In this document: piece by piece, positions 28,215 through 38,172 of the stretch | Layout: each line of letters begins with the position of its first letter | How positions within the stretch are numbered: position 1 is the first letter of the stretch | Source: JAPOUP01 sp965201085 | Lineage (GTDB): Bacteria; Pseudomonadota; Alphaproteobacteria; Rhodobacterales; Rhodobacteraceae | DNA: 64,000 nucleotides | NCBI GenBank assembly: GCA_965201085.1 | Contig: CBDAVS010000047.1 | Coordinates: 186,001 to 250,000, forward strand | Direction: 5' to 3' | Notes under the pieces: generated by a model | Told to the model about the DNA's origin: nothing | The model's database searches: none | The model's input: only the letters and a program-made list of their open reading frames with translations | Made by a program: the position numbers and the translations under genes

Positions 28215-29259
28215 TCATTAGCCAAAGAGCTTTTCCCGGATTTGGAAGGAAGACCGAAGGCACGGTCGCGGTCAGGGTCGATCCATCGTAGTCCATGGCC
28301 ATCTCGACAATGCTTTCGGACCCCATGAAGCGCGCCCTGGTGACCGTTCCCCGCGCCGCCGTTCCATCACGCGGCGTTGGGCTCGGGCCTTTTCCACCTC
28401 GGTCGAAATCGATCTTCAGGTGCTGCGGGCGAATGACTATATCGACCTCGGTCCCATCGGGCAGTCCGGGCGTAAGGAACTGACCGAACGGTGTGTCCGT
28501 CAAAGCACCGAAAACCCTGCCACCAATGACATTTATATCGCTGAAAAATGCCGCCGCCGCCCGATCCACCGGCGCGTTGTAGACATTGTAAGGAGCACCA
28601 TGCTGTACAATCCGGCCCATGCGCATCAGCGCGATTTCATCAGCCATCCGCATCGCTTCTTCGGGTTCGTGAGTGACCAGCAGCACCGCCGCACCCTCTT
28701 CCTTGAGTATTTCAAGCGTCTCGTCCCGAATTCCGTCACGCAGGCGGTTGTCCAGCCCGGAGAACGGTTCATCCATAAGCATGACCCTCGGCTGGGGCGC
28801 GATCGCCCGAGCAAGCGCGACACGCTGCTGCTCCCCGCCTGAAAGCTCGTGGGGATAGCGATCGGAAAGTCCTTTCATCTGCACACGGTCAAGAACCACA
28901 CCGGCTCTCTCCCTTTTACCGGCCCTGGGACCATGTATACCAAAGGTTACGTTTTCAACGACGTTTAAATGCGGAAAAAGCGCGAAGTCCTGAAAAATGA
29001 GCCCGATCGGCCGACTCTCCGGGGGTACGCTGAAGCCGCTATCGCAGATCACCTCTCCGTCAACCAGAACCCGGCCGGAATCCTGCCCTTCGACGCCCGC
29101 GATGCACCGCAACGTGGTCGACTTTCCGCATCCTGATGGCCCGAGCAGACAGGTCACCTGCCCCGGCATCACGCGTAGCGATACATCGTCGACCACCATA
29201 CGCCCACCGAAACGTCTGACCAGATGCTCCACTTCCAGCCGGTGAGTATCGCTTGCCAC
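28177..29259 (-). CDS. ABC transporter ATP-binding protein, iron(III)/spermidine type
   Basis: The product energises an importer of the CysA/PotA/FbpC group. The ATPase domain has Walker A LLGPSGCGKSTTLR, the Q-loop IFQDFALFPHLN, signature LSGGEQQRVALARAIA, and Walker B VMLMDEPFSG, with the His switch in LLVTHEPEEAMRMADE. A C-terminal TOBE-like domain contains VDIVIRPQHLKIDF and RARFMGSESIVEM. The GTG at 29259 (VASDTHRLEVEHL) was preferred; the frame is open to 29313. No permease or binding-protein gene is adjacent, so it is an orphan ATPase here. The 3' end overlaps pyrE antisense by 38 bases. Confidence 0.85.
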   Translation of the reverse strand: MASDTHRLEVEHLVRRFGGRMVVDDVSLRVMPGQVTCLLGPSGCGKSTTLRCIAGVEGQDSGRVLVDGEVICDSGFSVPPESRPIGLIFQDFALFPHLNVVENVTFGIHGPRAGKRERAGVVLDRVQMKGLSDRYPHELSGGEQQRVALARAIAPQPRVMLMDEPFSGLDNRLRDGIRDETLEILKEEGAAVLLVTHEPEEAMRMADEIALMRMGRIVQHGAPYNVYNAPVDRAAAAFFSDINVIGGRVFGALTDTPFGQFLTPGLPDGTEVDIVIRPQHLKIDFDRGGKGPSPTPRDGTAARGTVTRARFMGSESIVEMAMDYDGSTLTATVPSVFLPNPGKALWLMIRRDRCFVFPKS

Positions 29260-29328
29260 GCCGCACTCCGCACTAAACCTGATAAATTTGATCGGCTTTT
29301 TGGCGTAATGCAACCCGGCACAGCGCGG

Positions 29329-30108
29329 TCAGATCGTAGCGTTTACCCCACCGCCGTCCAGCAGGATATTCTGTCCAACGATAAAACCGGCATGCTGCGA
29401 GCAGAGAAAAGCGCAGGCGGCGCCGAATTCCTCCGGTGTACCGTAACGTCGGGCCGGAATCGCCGCTGTGCGTCTGGCGCACACCTCCTCCGGCGTGATG
29501 CCTTCGGAATCGGCGATCGCGTGGTCACGCTCAACCGTCCTGTCCGTTGCATGGATTCCCGGCAGCAGATTATTGATCGTAACGCCGGACGGCGCCACTT
29601 GCCGGGAAGTGCCGGCTATAAAGCCCGTCAATCCGGTCCGCGCCGAATTCGAGAGCCCGAGAACCGGGATCGGCGCCTTGACCGACCGCGACGTGATGTT
29701 GACCACCCGCCCCCAGCCGCGCTCCATCATACCGGGCACCAGTGCCTTGATCAGGGCGATGGGGGTCAGCATGTTCGCGTCAAGCGCTCGGATAAAGTCA
29801 TCGCGATCCCAGTCAGACCATATGCCCGGTGGAGGCCCACCGGCATTTGTAACGAGGATGTCGGTATCGCCGGATACACCCAATACCTTCTCGCGACCGG
29901 TCTCCGATGTGATGTCGGCGGCAACTGTTTTAACCCTGACACCGAACCGTTCCCGAACTATCGCGGCGGCGGATTCGAGTGTCTCCGATCCCCTGGCATT
30001 CATTACCAGGTCAACGCCGGCCTCAGCCAACGCAGTGACGCAGCCAAGGCCAAGTCCTCTTGAAGAAGCGCAGACCAACGCCGATTTCCCTTTGATTCCA
30101 AGATCCAC
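29329..30108 (-). CDS. Atypical SDR-family oxidoreductase
   Basis: The 259-residue protein is a short-chain dehydrogenase/reductase by fold: cofactor loop ASSRGLGLG, DILVTNAGGPPPG, and C-terminal FLCSQHAGFIVGQNILLDGG. The catalytic Tyr-x3-Lys is absent; the equivalent place reads LSNSARTGLTGF after the conserved Ser region NITSRSVKAP. A known FabG-like SDR subgroup has this Asn/Ala/Arg replacement, so the family exists, but classical hydride transfer to a carbonyl is doubtful. The GTG at 30108 is preceded by gggagg. The substrate is unknown. Confidence 0.82.
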   Translation of the reverse strand: MDLGIKGKSALVCASSRGLGLGCVTALAEAGVDLVMNARGSETLESAAAIVRERFGVRVKTVAADITSETGREKVLGVSGDTDILVTNAGGPPPGIWSDWDRDDFIRALDANMLTPIALIKALVPGMMERGWGRVVNITSRSVKAPIPVLGLSNSARTGLTGFIAGTSRQVAPSGVTINNLLPGIHATDRTVERDHAIADSEGITPEEVCARRTAAIPARRYGTPEEFGAACAFLCSQHAGFIVGQNILLDGGGVNATI

Positions 30109-30192
30109 TTCACGGCCTCCCGCAACGGTACCATCGCACAACACCTACCATTCGTCTTGACGGACTTGAAGTACCGTCCTGATAGGGTAAAT

Positions 30193-31941
30193 GGTGTCCG
30201 CCAGAAAACCGCCAGGCGGATGATTTTTCGTGGTAATTAGCGGTTTCCGCCTTGCGGGTATTCACCGGATATGGCGGTCAGGGTATGCCGCGGAATACGG
30301 CAATCCTCCCCTTCAGGAGGCCCCATGCGCAGGGTCCACGACACCCAGCGGCGGCCCGGCGCCTCCACATCACGAGGATCAGGCCGACCGTGAAATCGAG
30401 GGACGACATCCCGGCGATCCTGATCGGCCTCCAGGACCTTTACAGCGACGAAGGGACCCGAAAGCGGCTGTTCGGGCTTCTGGACAGGATGGTGCTGCCC
30501 GGAAGGAGCCGCCGGGTCGGCGGGCCGGGGATGGAACCGTTGACCATCCTGGTGCTGGGGGTCGTGAAGCAGGGTCCCGGGTGCGGTTTCGACCGGCTTC
30601 AGGAACCGGTGAACCGGCACATCCCGATCCGGCGAAGGCCGGAGGCCGGGCCACGGATCATGGGACGGATACGGATACGAATACCGGCGTCTGGTTGACA
30701 ACGTGTCGCTCCCCTCGCCGGAGCTTCCCGCCGGGGTCGGAAGGATGGTCGTGGAGAGGGGCCACAGGGTGGCCGGAAAAAAGCCTGGCGCCGCGTTGCG
30801 CGGCCGCCGTGATTCCTTCGTGGCCGGGACCGACGTCCACCATCCGACCGACCGCAGCCTGCCGATGGACGCGGCGCGGTGCATGGTCCGGGACGTGTCC
30901 CGGGCCTGCGGGGGGGCTGGGGCTACGCGGCTGGCGGCGGAAGGAATGCCCTTGCGGAAAGCTCCGCAGGCCCTGTCCCGGTGTCGCCACGTCACGGCTC
31001 GCCAACCCGCGCCCGAGGGACGTGGAGGCGCCGCTCCGGCTGGCGCTGAAGCTGGCGGACAGGGCGGAGGCCAGCCGCGCGGAGATCGACGGTATGTTGG
31101 GTATCCCGGGCCCATCGGACAGTATCCGGGGCTTCATCGGACATGTCAGGCACCGGGCGGACCTGACCGGACGGCGGATCCTGAAGGGCGGGACGGTCCC
31201 GCACCGCGGGAAGGTGCACCCGATATCCGGGCCGCACACGCGCTGGATATCGAAGGGAAAGGCCGGGGTCCCGGTGGAGCCCGGCGTTCCGGTCCGCGTC
31301 CCTGAGGACCGTCACGGATTCCTCCCGCACCATTCGGTGATGCGGGAGGGGAGCGACGTGGACGTGGCGGTCCCCATGGGCGGGGAGGCGCGGGCCCGGT
31401 TCCCCGACCTGTCGGTGGTGAGCTTCGACAGGGGTCCGCACAGCCCCCCGGACCGGCTGGGGCCTGCCGGGATGCCGGAGCCGACGCCATGCCGCGGAAA
31501 GGCAGGCTGTCGAAGGCGGACCGCGTCCGGGAAAGCGGGGAGGCGTTCCGCGGGGCGCGGCGCGCCCACGCCGCCGGCGGGTCGGCCATCAGCAACCTGG
31601 AGCACCGCGGCCTGGACCGCGTCGGCGGCCACGGAACGGAGGGTTTCGCCCGCACCGTGGCGCTGGCGGTGCTGGCCGCGGACGTCCACCGCCTCGGCCT
31701 GATGCCGCCGGCGAGGGAGAGCCCCGTGCTTCCCGCCACCGCCTGACCGGGGCGTCCACCGGTGAACCGGCCCATGGAAGGCCCCGCCGCTGCGGGGCCC
31801 GGACCGGCGTGCCCGCGGGCCGGCGGACCGGCGGAGGCCCGGATGTTCACCATATGTTCCCGCCACCGACCGTCCCGTGAAGCCGGAATCCGCCGGATTC
31901 GGCCCGATCCCCGGAAAAACACGGAGTTTTCTGGCAGACAC
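30193..31941 (+). mobile_element. Decayed ISNCY-family element, copy 1
   Basis: The ends are gtgtccgccagaaaaccgcc on the left (from 30194) and the matching reverse, ttttctggcagacac, on the right. They are flanked by a 5-bp direct repeat TAAAT at 30188-30192 and 31942-31946. A plus-strand transposase begins near 30324 (MRRVHDTQ). It can be followed through SRDDIPAILIGLQDLYSDEG, EYRRLVDNVSLPSPELP, DVHHPTDRSLPMDAARCM, HTRWISKGKAGVPVEPGVPV and SAISNLEHRGLDRV, ending near 31746. The frame changes at least three times. The family name rests on my recollection of the conserved LILVLGVVKQG-type and NNLEHRGLDRV segments. Confidence 0.8.
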
Positions 31942-32194
31942 TAAATTGGCGCGAAATCCATTCAATGTCGAGCGGGATACAGACCCCCCTCGGATTCCGA
32001 ACGGACGGGACGAGCCGAGCGTAGCGTCGTTTCCGCACCGTTTTCCACCGGTGGAAATCATGGATTTGATCGCGAGACCTGTCTCGGCGATACATTCGGT
32101 CTTGGCTCCCGGAGCGAAATCGCCCGGGCTTCGTCCACGATACGCACCAAGGTGCCGATTGCCCTCCCCGTGCGTCAGCCATATATGCGCGTCC

Positions 32195-33802
32195 ATGCTG
32201 GACCATCTTTCAAACCGCCCCGAACTTCCGCCGGAAATCGCGCGCCGACGCACCTTTGCGATCATCTCCCATCCAGATGCAGGCAAGACCACATTGACCG
32301 AGAAATTCCTGCTGTACGGCGGCGCGATTCGGATGGCGGGGCAGGTACGCGCCAAGGGCGAAGCCCGGCGAACGCGTTCCGATTATATGACAATCGAAAA
32401 GAACCGGGGAATCAGCGTCAGTGCTTCGGCGATGTCCTTTGATTATGGAACTTTCCGATTCAATCTGGTCGACACCCCCGGCCATAGCGATTTCTCCGAG
32501 GATACCTATCGCACGCTGACCGCCGTCGACGGCGCCGTCATGGTGGTTGACGGTGCGAAGGGTGTGGAAAGCCAGACCCGGAAACTCTTTGAGGTCTGCC
32601 GGCTCCGCGACCTGCCGATCCTGACCTTCTGCAACAAGATGGACAGGGAAAGCCGCGACATATTCGAGATCATCGATGAAATCCAGGAAACGCTCGCCAT
32701 CGACGTGACACCCGCGTCTTGGCCGATCGGGATAGGGCAGGACTTCATCGGCTGCTACGACGTGTTGAACGACCGGCTGGAACTCATGGACCGCGCCGGT
32801 CGCAACGTGGTGGCGGAATCGATCGCGATCGAAGGGCTTGATGACCCGAAACTTGTAAAACACGTCTCCGACCGTCTGGCCAGAAAACTCAGGGAAGACA
32901 TAGAGATGGCACGCGAGCTGCTGCCACCCCTCGACCGTCGCACCTTTCTTGAAGGAGCATTGACGCCGATCTGGTTCGGTTCCGCGATCAATTCGTTCGG
33001 CGTAAGGGAATTGATGGATGGAATCGGAGCGTTCGGTCCCGCCCCACAGCCGCAGAGCGCGGAGCCGCGCCAAGTCGCGCCCGAAGAGAGGAAAGTATCC
33101 GGGTTCGTGTTCAAGGTGCAGGCGAACATGGATCCAAGACACCGCGACCGAGTGGCTTTCGTTCGAATGGCCAGCGGGCATTTCAGAAGGGGAATGAAGC
33201 TTACGCACGTGCGGACCAGCAAGCCCATGGCGATCGGCAATCCGGTCCTGTTTCTTGCCTCGGACCGCGAACTGGCCGAGGAGGCCTGGGCAGGTGACAT
33301 CATCGGGATTCCCAACCACGGTCAGCTGCGGATCGGCGATACGCTGACGGAGGGCGAGGCAATCCGCGTAACGGGCATCCCTTCTTTCGCACCCGAACTG
33401 CTCAAGGGAGTCCGGGCTACCGATCCGTTGAAGGCAAAACACCTCGAAAAGGCAATGATGCAGTTCGCTGAGGAAGGTGCGGCGAAGGTTTTCAAACCAA
33501 TGATCGGTTCCGGCTTTATTGTCGGTGTCGTCGGAGCGCTTCAGTTCGATGTGCTGGCAAGCCGCATTGAGATGGAATATGGGCTACCGGTTCGCTTCGA
33601 ACCCGTACAGTTCACCTCCGCGCGCTGGGTAAGCGGCCAGAAAGAAGCCGTCGACCGGCTGGTTGAGTCAAACAAACAGCATGTCGGCTATGACCATGAC
33701 GGAAGCCTTGTATATCTCACGCGGCTTCAATGGGACATTGACAGGATCGAACGTGATTACCCTGAAATAAGCCTCAGCTCCACAAAGGAGATGATGTCAT
33801 GA
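32195..33802 (+). CDS. prfC: Peptide chain release factor 3
   Basis: RF3 is a GTPase that recycles RF1/RF2 from the ribosome after termination. The 535-residue protein has G1 ISHPDAGKTTLTEKF, G2/switch TIEKNRGISVSASAM, G3 VDTPGHSDFSEDTYRTL and G4 FCNKMDRESRD. A domain II with FVFKVQANMDPRHRDRVAFVR and the RF3 C-domain (LQFDVLASRIEMEYGLPV) follow. The ATG at 32195 matches the family start; the open frame to 31877 runs into ISNCY copy 1 and was rejected. The gene stands alone, about 250 bases after that element. Confidence 0.94.
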   Translation: MLDHLSNRPELPPEIARRRTFAIISHPDAGKTTLTEKFLLYGGAIRMAGQVRAKGEARRTRSDYMTIEKNRGISVSASAMSFDYGTFRFNLVDTPGHSDFSEDTYRTLTAVDGAVMVVDGAKGVESQTRKLFEVCRLRDLPILTFCNKMDRESRDIFEIIDEIQETLAIDVTPASWPIGIGQDFIGCYDVLNDRLELMDRAGRNVVAESIAIEGLDDPKLVKHVSDRLARKLREDIEMARELLPPLDRRTFLEGALTPIWFGSAINSFGVRELMDGIGAFGPAPQPQSAEPRQVAPEERKVSGFVFKVQANMDPRHRDRVAFVRMASGHFRRGMKLTHVRTSKPMAIGNPVLFLASDRELAEEAWAGDIIGIPNHGQLRIGDTLTEGEAIRVTGIPSFAPELLKGVRATDPLKAKHLEKAMMQFAEEGAAKVFKPMIGSGFIVGVVGALQFDVLASRIEMEYGLPVRFEPVQFTSARWVSGQKEAVDRLVESNKQHVGYDHDGSLVYLTRLQWDIDRIERDYPEISLSSTKEMMS

Positions 33803-34142
33803 ATTTCGGGATTGAATTCGCCGATCCCGAATTCGACTTTCGGACTTAAGCAAACATGGCAACGAATGTCGCGGGAGATGGCGGTCGCGGCGACTTCCCT
33901 GCCGAAAATCTATTTTGTTGAATGCAAGCAAAGGTGTCGGTGATCCTGCTGATCCCCAACACGTAGTGAATCTAGCGCACCGATGTCTCTATTGTGACTT
34001 TTTGTCCCGAAATGTACCAAGCATCAACTTGACGTTGGGCGCGCAACTCAATATCAGATATCAACCCTATGAGTAGGCAATCCGGCCTGCGGGACCGCAA
34101 GGGAGATGCGGCTGGAGTTTAGCCGTGATCCGAAAGGTATAA
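33803..34142. other. Intergenic region between prfC and rhlE
   Basis: No gene is seen in these 340 bases. The distal part holds the predicted rhlE promoter; the proximal part has two gaattc-centred partial repeats just after the prfC stop but no convincing terminator. Confidence 0.5.
34029..34057 (+). promoter_or_regulatory. Candidate rhlE promoter
   Basis: TTGACG (34029-34034) and TATCAG (34052-34057) are 17 bases apart, a good sigma-70-like spacing, and would give a leader of roughly 80 bases before the rhlE ATG at 34143. The -10 matches consensus only partly. Confidence 0.4.
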
Positions 34143-35495
34143 ATGACTTCATTCTCCGAGCTGGAACTCGCTCCGGAAGTTCTAGACGCCGTATCCGAAG
34201 CAGGTTACGAAACTCCCACCCCGATCCAGTCCGGTGCAATACCACCCGCTTTGGCGGGGCGGGATGTGTTGGGAATCGCACAGACAGGTACGGGCAAGAC
34301 AGCCAGTTTCACCCTTCCGATGATCTCCATGCTGGCGAAGGGCCGTACCCGGGCGAGAATGCCCCGCAGTCTTGTTCTTTGCCCGACCCGGGAACTCGCC
34401 GCCCAGGTCGCCGAGAATTTCGACACCTATTCTAGGCATGTCAATCTTACCAAAGCACTCCTGATCGGCGGGGTCAGCTTCAAGGCGCAGGACGAACTGA
34501 TCGATAAAGGCGTCAGCGTGCTGATAGCCACTCCCGGTCGCCTTCTCGACCATTTCGAGCGGGGCAAGCTCCTGCTCAACGGTGTGCAGATCATGGTGGT
34601 CGACGAAGCCGACCGTATGCTCGACATGGGCTTTATCCCGGATATCGAACGCATTTTCTCCCTGACCCCCTTCACCAGGCAAACGCTGTTCTTCAGCGCC
34701 ACGATGGCGCCTGAAATCGAGCGCATAACCAACACGTTTCTCTCAAATCCGGCGAAGATCGAAGTGGCACGTCAGGCGACGGCCTCCGAAACGATCAAAC
34801 AGGCGGCGGTCATGTTTCGACCCTCCCGACGCGCCCTCGCGCCAAGGGAGAAGCGGGCGGCGTTGCGCTCGGCGATCAATGCGGAGGGTGAGGCATGCAC
34901 GAACGCGATCATTTTCTGCAATCGAAAGACCGATGTCGAGATTCTTGCGAAATCCCTCAAGAAGCACGGCTTCGAAGCGGCGCCGATCCACGGTGATCTT
35001 GACCAGTCGCAGCGAACCCGAACGCTCGACGCGTTTCGTGAAAGTTCTCTAAGACTGCTCGTGGCCTCCGACGTCGCGGCGCGCGGTCTGGACATCCTAT
35101 CGGTCAGTCATGTCTTCAATTTCGACGTCCCGTTTCATGCCGAGGACTATGTACATCGCATCGGCCGAACCGGGCGCGCCGGACGGGAGGGTAAGGCAAT
35201 CACGATCTTTGAGCCGCGTGACGAGAAAGCGTTGGATGCCGTCGAACGGCTGATCGGGAAGCGGATTCCGCGCACCGAAGCGACCGCGACACCGCAAACG
35301 TCAGCCAAAGCAACGGCACCTGATATGGACGGGGATACGAAAGCCTCAAGGGGTCGGTCGCGGAGGCGGAGCGGCGAGGAGCCGTCCCGCGGAAAATCCC
35401 AGAAGGGCGTTTCGACCATCGAAAACGTGGTGGGTATGGGAGCGCACCTACCTCAATTCATCGCCATGAGCTTCGACGAACGGTTGGGGATCTAG
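34143..35495 (+). CDS. rhlE: DEAD-box RNA helicase, RhlE type
   Basis: This ATP-dependent RNA helicase acts in ribosome assembly or RNA decay. The 450-residue protein has the full motif set: Q-motif TPTPIQSGAIPPAL, motif I AQTGTGKTASF, Ia CPTRELAAQV, Ib ATPGRLLDH, II VDEADRMLD, III FFSATMAPEI, IV IIFCNRKTDVEIL, V VASDVAARGLDI and VI YVHRIGRTGRAGREG. The C-terminal tail from about residue 380 is low-complexity and basic (ASRGRSRRRSGEEPSRGKSQ), as in RhlE proteins, which use it to bind RNA. Confidence 0.92.
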   Translation: MTSFSELELAPEVLDAVSEAGYETPTPIQSGAIPPALAGRDVLGIAQTGTGKTASFTLPMISMLAKGRTRARMPRSLVLCPTRELAAQVAENFDTYSRHVNLTKALLIGGVSFKAQDELIDKGVSVLIATPGRLLDHFERGKLLLNGVQIMVVDEADRMLDMGFIPDIERIFSLTPFTRQTLFFSATMAPEIERITNTFLSNPAKIEVARQATASETIKQAAVMFRPSRRALAPREKRAALRSAINAEGEACTNAIIFCNRKTDVEILAKSLKKHGFEAAPIHGDLDQSQRTRTLDAFRESSLRLLVASDVAARGLDILSVSHVFNFDVPFHAEDYVHRIGRTGRAGREGKAITIFEPRDEKALDAVERLIGKRIPRTEATATPQTSAKATAPDMDGDTKASRGRSRRRSGEEPSRGKSQKGVSTIENVVGMGAHLPQFIAMSFDERLGI

Positions 35496-35860
35496 CGTTT
35501 CAAACACGCCAAAGTCCGAGATTGCCGAATTCGGACCACGGATCAATCCGGATTTCGCGAATTGGCCAGCCCGGGAATCCGAACAGACACGAGGAAATGA
35601 AATCCAGGCACTGAACGTTGAGTTAATGCTGCGGCATCGGATTCAGGTGTCGGTCAGCCTCTCTGATTTCAGGTAAGCCAGCGACGGGAGGAAGGATAAC
35701 TTCCCACAAAATTCCCCTGTGTTACCGCCACACCCACTCATCGCATTCGCCGAAAACACCTCCTTGCGTGATGATTGAACTGTACGGCCATTATCCGCTG
35801 CCAATGTCGGGCTGTCGGGCGCGTTCAGGGGATTTGCAATGGACCGGAGCACTTTTCTTG
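35496..35860. other. Intergenic stretch before IS30-like copy 1
   Basis: These 365 bases contain short frames only and no recognisable domain. No rhlE terminator with a T run was found. Confidence 0.5.
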
Positions 35861-37219
35861 GCCCCCGTTCCGCTCTGAAGTGCGACACCGTTGATGGTGG
35901 GAAGCCGCGTTTCGGGTGCGGCATCCTGCGAACCGGCCGGATAACGGCGACAGTCCCTGTGCGCAGGACAGGAGAGTGTCATGCCCGAGGGCTACCGTCA
36001 TCTGACCTTCGACGGAAGATGCCGGATATACGTGACGGGGAAAGGCGGGCTTTCGGACGGGGCCATCGCCGGGCGGCCGGGCCGCCATCCGGCCACCATA
36101 TCGCGGGAGATCCGACGCGACGGCGGCGGGCGGGGATACCGGTGGAAACAGGCGCGGAGGAAGGCCACCGGGCGCCGGAGCGGGACCTCTTCGGTCCCGG
36201 GGAAGCCTGCGGAGGAGCGCTGGGCGAAGGTCGTGGCGAAGCCGGGGAGGGCTGGAGCCCGGAGCGGGTCCCGGGGCGTCTCCGGCTGGAGGACCCGGGG
36301 ACAGTCGGCCGTCAGCGGATATACGGCCTCGTACGCGCGGACGGCGGGGACGGAGGAACGCCTTGCGGGCACCTGCGGCGGCGGGGAAAGGACCCGGACC
36401 GGCAGGGTGGTCGCCACGCGGGCCGGAGGGACATCCCGGAGCGCCCGAAAGAGGGCGGGGCGATGGCGGGGACCGGCGACCGGGAGGCGGACACGGTGAT
36501 CGGCGGGGGACACGGCGGTGCGGTGGTGTCGCCCGTTGACGGATGCCCGGAATTCACACCTGTCCGACGGGTTGACGGAAAGAGGGCGGAGGCGGCCGGC
36601 GGGGCGGTGACCGACCTTCCCGAGGGTCCCGGCGCCAGGGTCCACACGATCACGGCGGACGACGGCAGGGAGTTCGCGGGGCACGCGAAGGTGGCGAAGG
36701 CGCCGGCGGCCGACTTCCTCCTCCCGACGCCCCACCACTCGTGGGAGCGGGCCTGAACGGGCACACCGACGGGCCGCCGCCCCGGTACCTGCCGAAGGGG
36801 GCCGACCTGCGGCAGGTCACGGACGCCCGCGTGAAGCGGGTCCAGGACATCCTGAACGCGCCCCCCCGCAAGACGCCCGGCCACCTGACGCCGGCGGAGG
36901 CTTTCGCGCGGGCGCGGCCTCCCTGAGGCGCTTCGCCCCGTCGGCCGACGGGGGAGAGGGAATTCCGCAGGCGCGCCCGCCCGGTTTCGGTCGGGCCACC
37001 CCTTCCCTCGCCCGGACGGGCGCGCCACCTCCCGCCGCGGGGCCCTGCCGCCGCCGGGAGGCCCGGTTACGCTCCGGTCCGTAGGGACAGCCGCCGCATT
37101 CCGCGTGGAATCCGGGCCCCTGACCGGAAAATCCCTCAACACCGGCCCGCCCCCTCCGCTCGGGGCCACCCCCTCGCTCCGGAGACGGGCCGGTGTTGCA
37201 CTTCGGACTGGAAGTGGGG
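35861..37219 (+). mobile_element. Decayed IS30-family element, copy 1
   Basis: The boundaries come from comparison with copy 2: gcccccgttccgctctgaag on the left and ggactggaagtgggg on the right, which are imperfect inverted repeats. The transposase starts at 35981 (MPEGYRHLTFDGRCRIY). It has the IS30 helix-turn-helix region GRHPATISREIRRDGGG and a DDE domain read in a second frame (ADTVIGGGHGGAVVSP, VHTITADDGREFAGHAKV). After a stop near 36754 comes the C-terminal region DLRQVTDARVKRVQDILN, read from about 36741 to 36925. Frame changes destroy the enzyme, although all three DDE blocks are still traceable. Flanking TG on both sides may be a 2-bp target duplication. Confidence 0.8.
35981..36925 (+). 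pseudogene. IS30-family transposase pseudogene
   Basis: The N-terminal domain reads from 35981. The DDE domain is in a different frame near 36460-36754, and the C-terminal region is in a third frame to 36925. Compared with copy 2 it keeps the segment with the first catalytic Asp residues but has more frame damage. The odd residues (for example DDG where DNG is usual) fit A-to-G changes. Confidence 0.75.
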
Positions 37220-37589
37220 TGATTTCCCGTTACCCACACCTGAACTTCTGGCAGGCTGACAGCGTGAGACAGGCACCTCATCAGGCAGTTTGCCACTTGG
37301 GATCCGGTACGCGCCGTCTACCAGCGAACTGATTCAAACGCCGTTACAGTGCAAGGCCACACCCTCCCTCTTCTGACTTCGACGATTTGGAAACGTAAGT
37401 GTTTGATGGCCCGTTAATCAATTTCGGACCAGACACCGCTTTTCAGCGGGTTTTCGGGAGTTTGCGGAAGCCCGGGGGCGGCGGCCCGAAGGTCCTGTGG
37501 ACCGCCCCGGTTTCCGGTAAGGGTTTCGTCGGCGGCGCGTGGAGGTTGCCCTTCGGGCTTGCCGGCACCGGGGTCCGGCGGGTCCGCGG
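37220..37589. other. Unassigned stretch between IS30-like copy 1 and ISNCY-like copy 3
   Basis: These 370 bases hold no recognisable gene. The last 150 bases are as GC-rich as the adjoining IS remnant but do not align by eye to the other ISNCY-like copies, so the left boundary of copy 3 is uncertain. Confidence 0.4.
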
Positions 37590-38136
37590 CGCGGTCCGCA
37601 CAGCCCCCGGACCGGCTGGGGCCTGACGGGATGCCGGTGCCGACGCGATGCCCCGCAGGGGCAGGCTGTCGAAGGCGGACCGCGTCCGGGAAAGTGGGGA
37701 GGCGTTCCGCGGGGCGCGGCGCGCCCACGCCGCCGGCGGGTCGGCCACCAGCAACCTGGAGCACCGTGGCCTCGACCGGGTGCGGAGCCACGGAAAGGAG
37801 GGTTTCGCCGGCGCCGTGGCGCTGGCGGTGCTGGCCGCGAACGTCCACCGCCCCGGCCTGATGCCGCCGGCGAGGGAGCGCCCCGTGCTCCCCGCCGCCG
37901 CCTGACCGGGGCGTCCACCGGTGAACCGGCCCATGGAAGGTCCCGCCGCTGCGGGACCCGGACAGGCGTGCCCGCGGGCCGGCGGAGGCCCGGATGTTCA
38001 TCATATGTTCCCGCCACCGACGGTCCCGTCCAAGCCCCGGGCGGCGCCCCGAGGGGCCCGGCCAGGGCCCCGTGAAGCCTGAATCCGCCGGATTCGGCCC
38101 GATCCCCGGAAAAACACGGGGTTTTCTGGCAGACAC
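37590..38136 (+). mobile_element. Truncated ISNCY-family element, copy 3
   Basis: Only the 3' part of the element remains. The C-terminal transposase frame 37648-37905 reads MPRRGRLSKADRVRESGEAF and TSNLEHRGLDRVRSHGKEGF, nearly the same as copies 1 and 2. The right end ggttttctggcagacac is intact at about 38120-38136. The 5' two thirds and left end are missing. The element abuts, after about 4 bases, a solo IS5-like inverted repeat. Confidence 0.75.
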
Positions 38137-38140
38137 TAGT

Positions 38141-38172
38141 TGATTAAATCAGTGACTTATGAGTCAAACTCT
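38141..38172. repeat. Solo terminal repeat of the IS5-like element
   Basis: The reverse strand reads agagtttgactcataagtca and continues ctgatt, matching the end of the IS5-like element at 97-120 at nearly every position. No IS5-like transposase lies next to it. Its place directly after the ISNCY right end suggests that ISNCY copy 3 landed inside an IS5-like element, most of which is now lost. Confidence 0.7.

Noticed and set aside
30193..31941. Programmed frameshifting producing an active ISNCY transposase
   Set aside because: The frame changes at several unrelated sites, no slippery heptamer was seen at them, and many conserved residues are replaced, so decay is a better explanation.
31877..32194. 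Extended N-terminus for release factor 3
   Set aside because: The extra 106 codons start inside ISNCY copy 1, and the conserved protein begins at the ATG at 32195.
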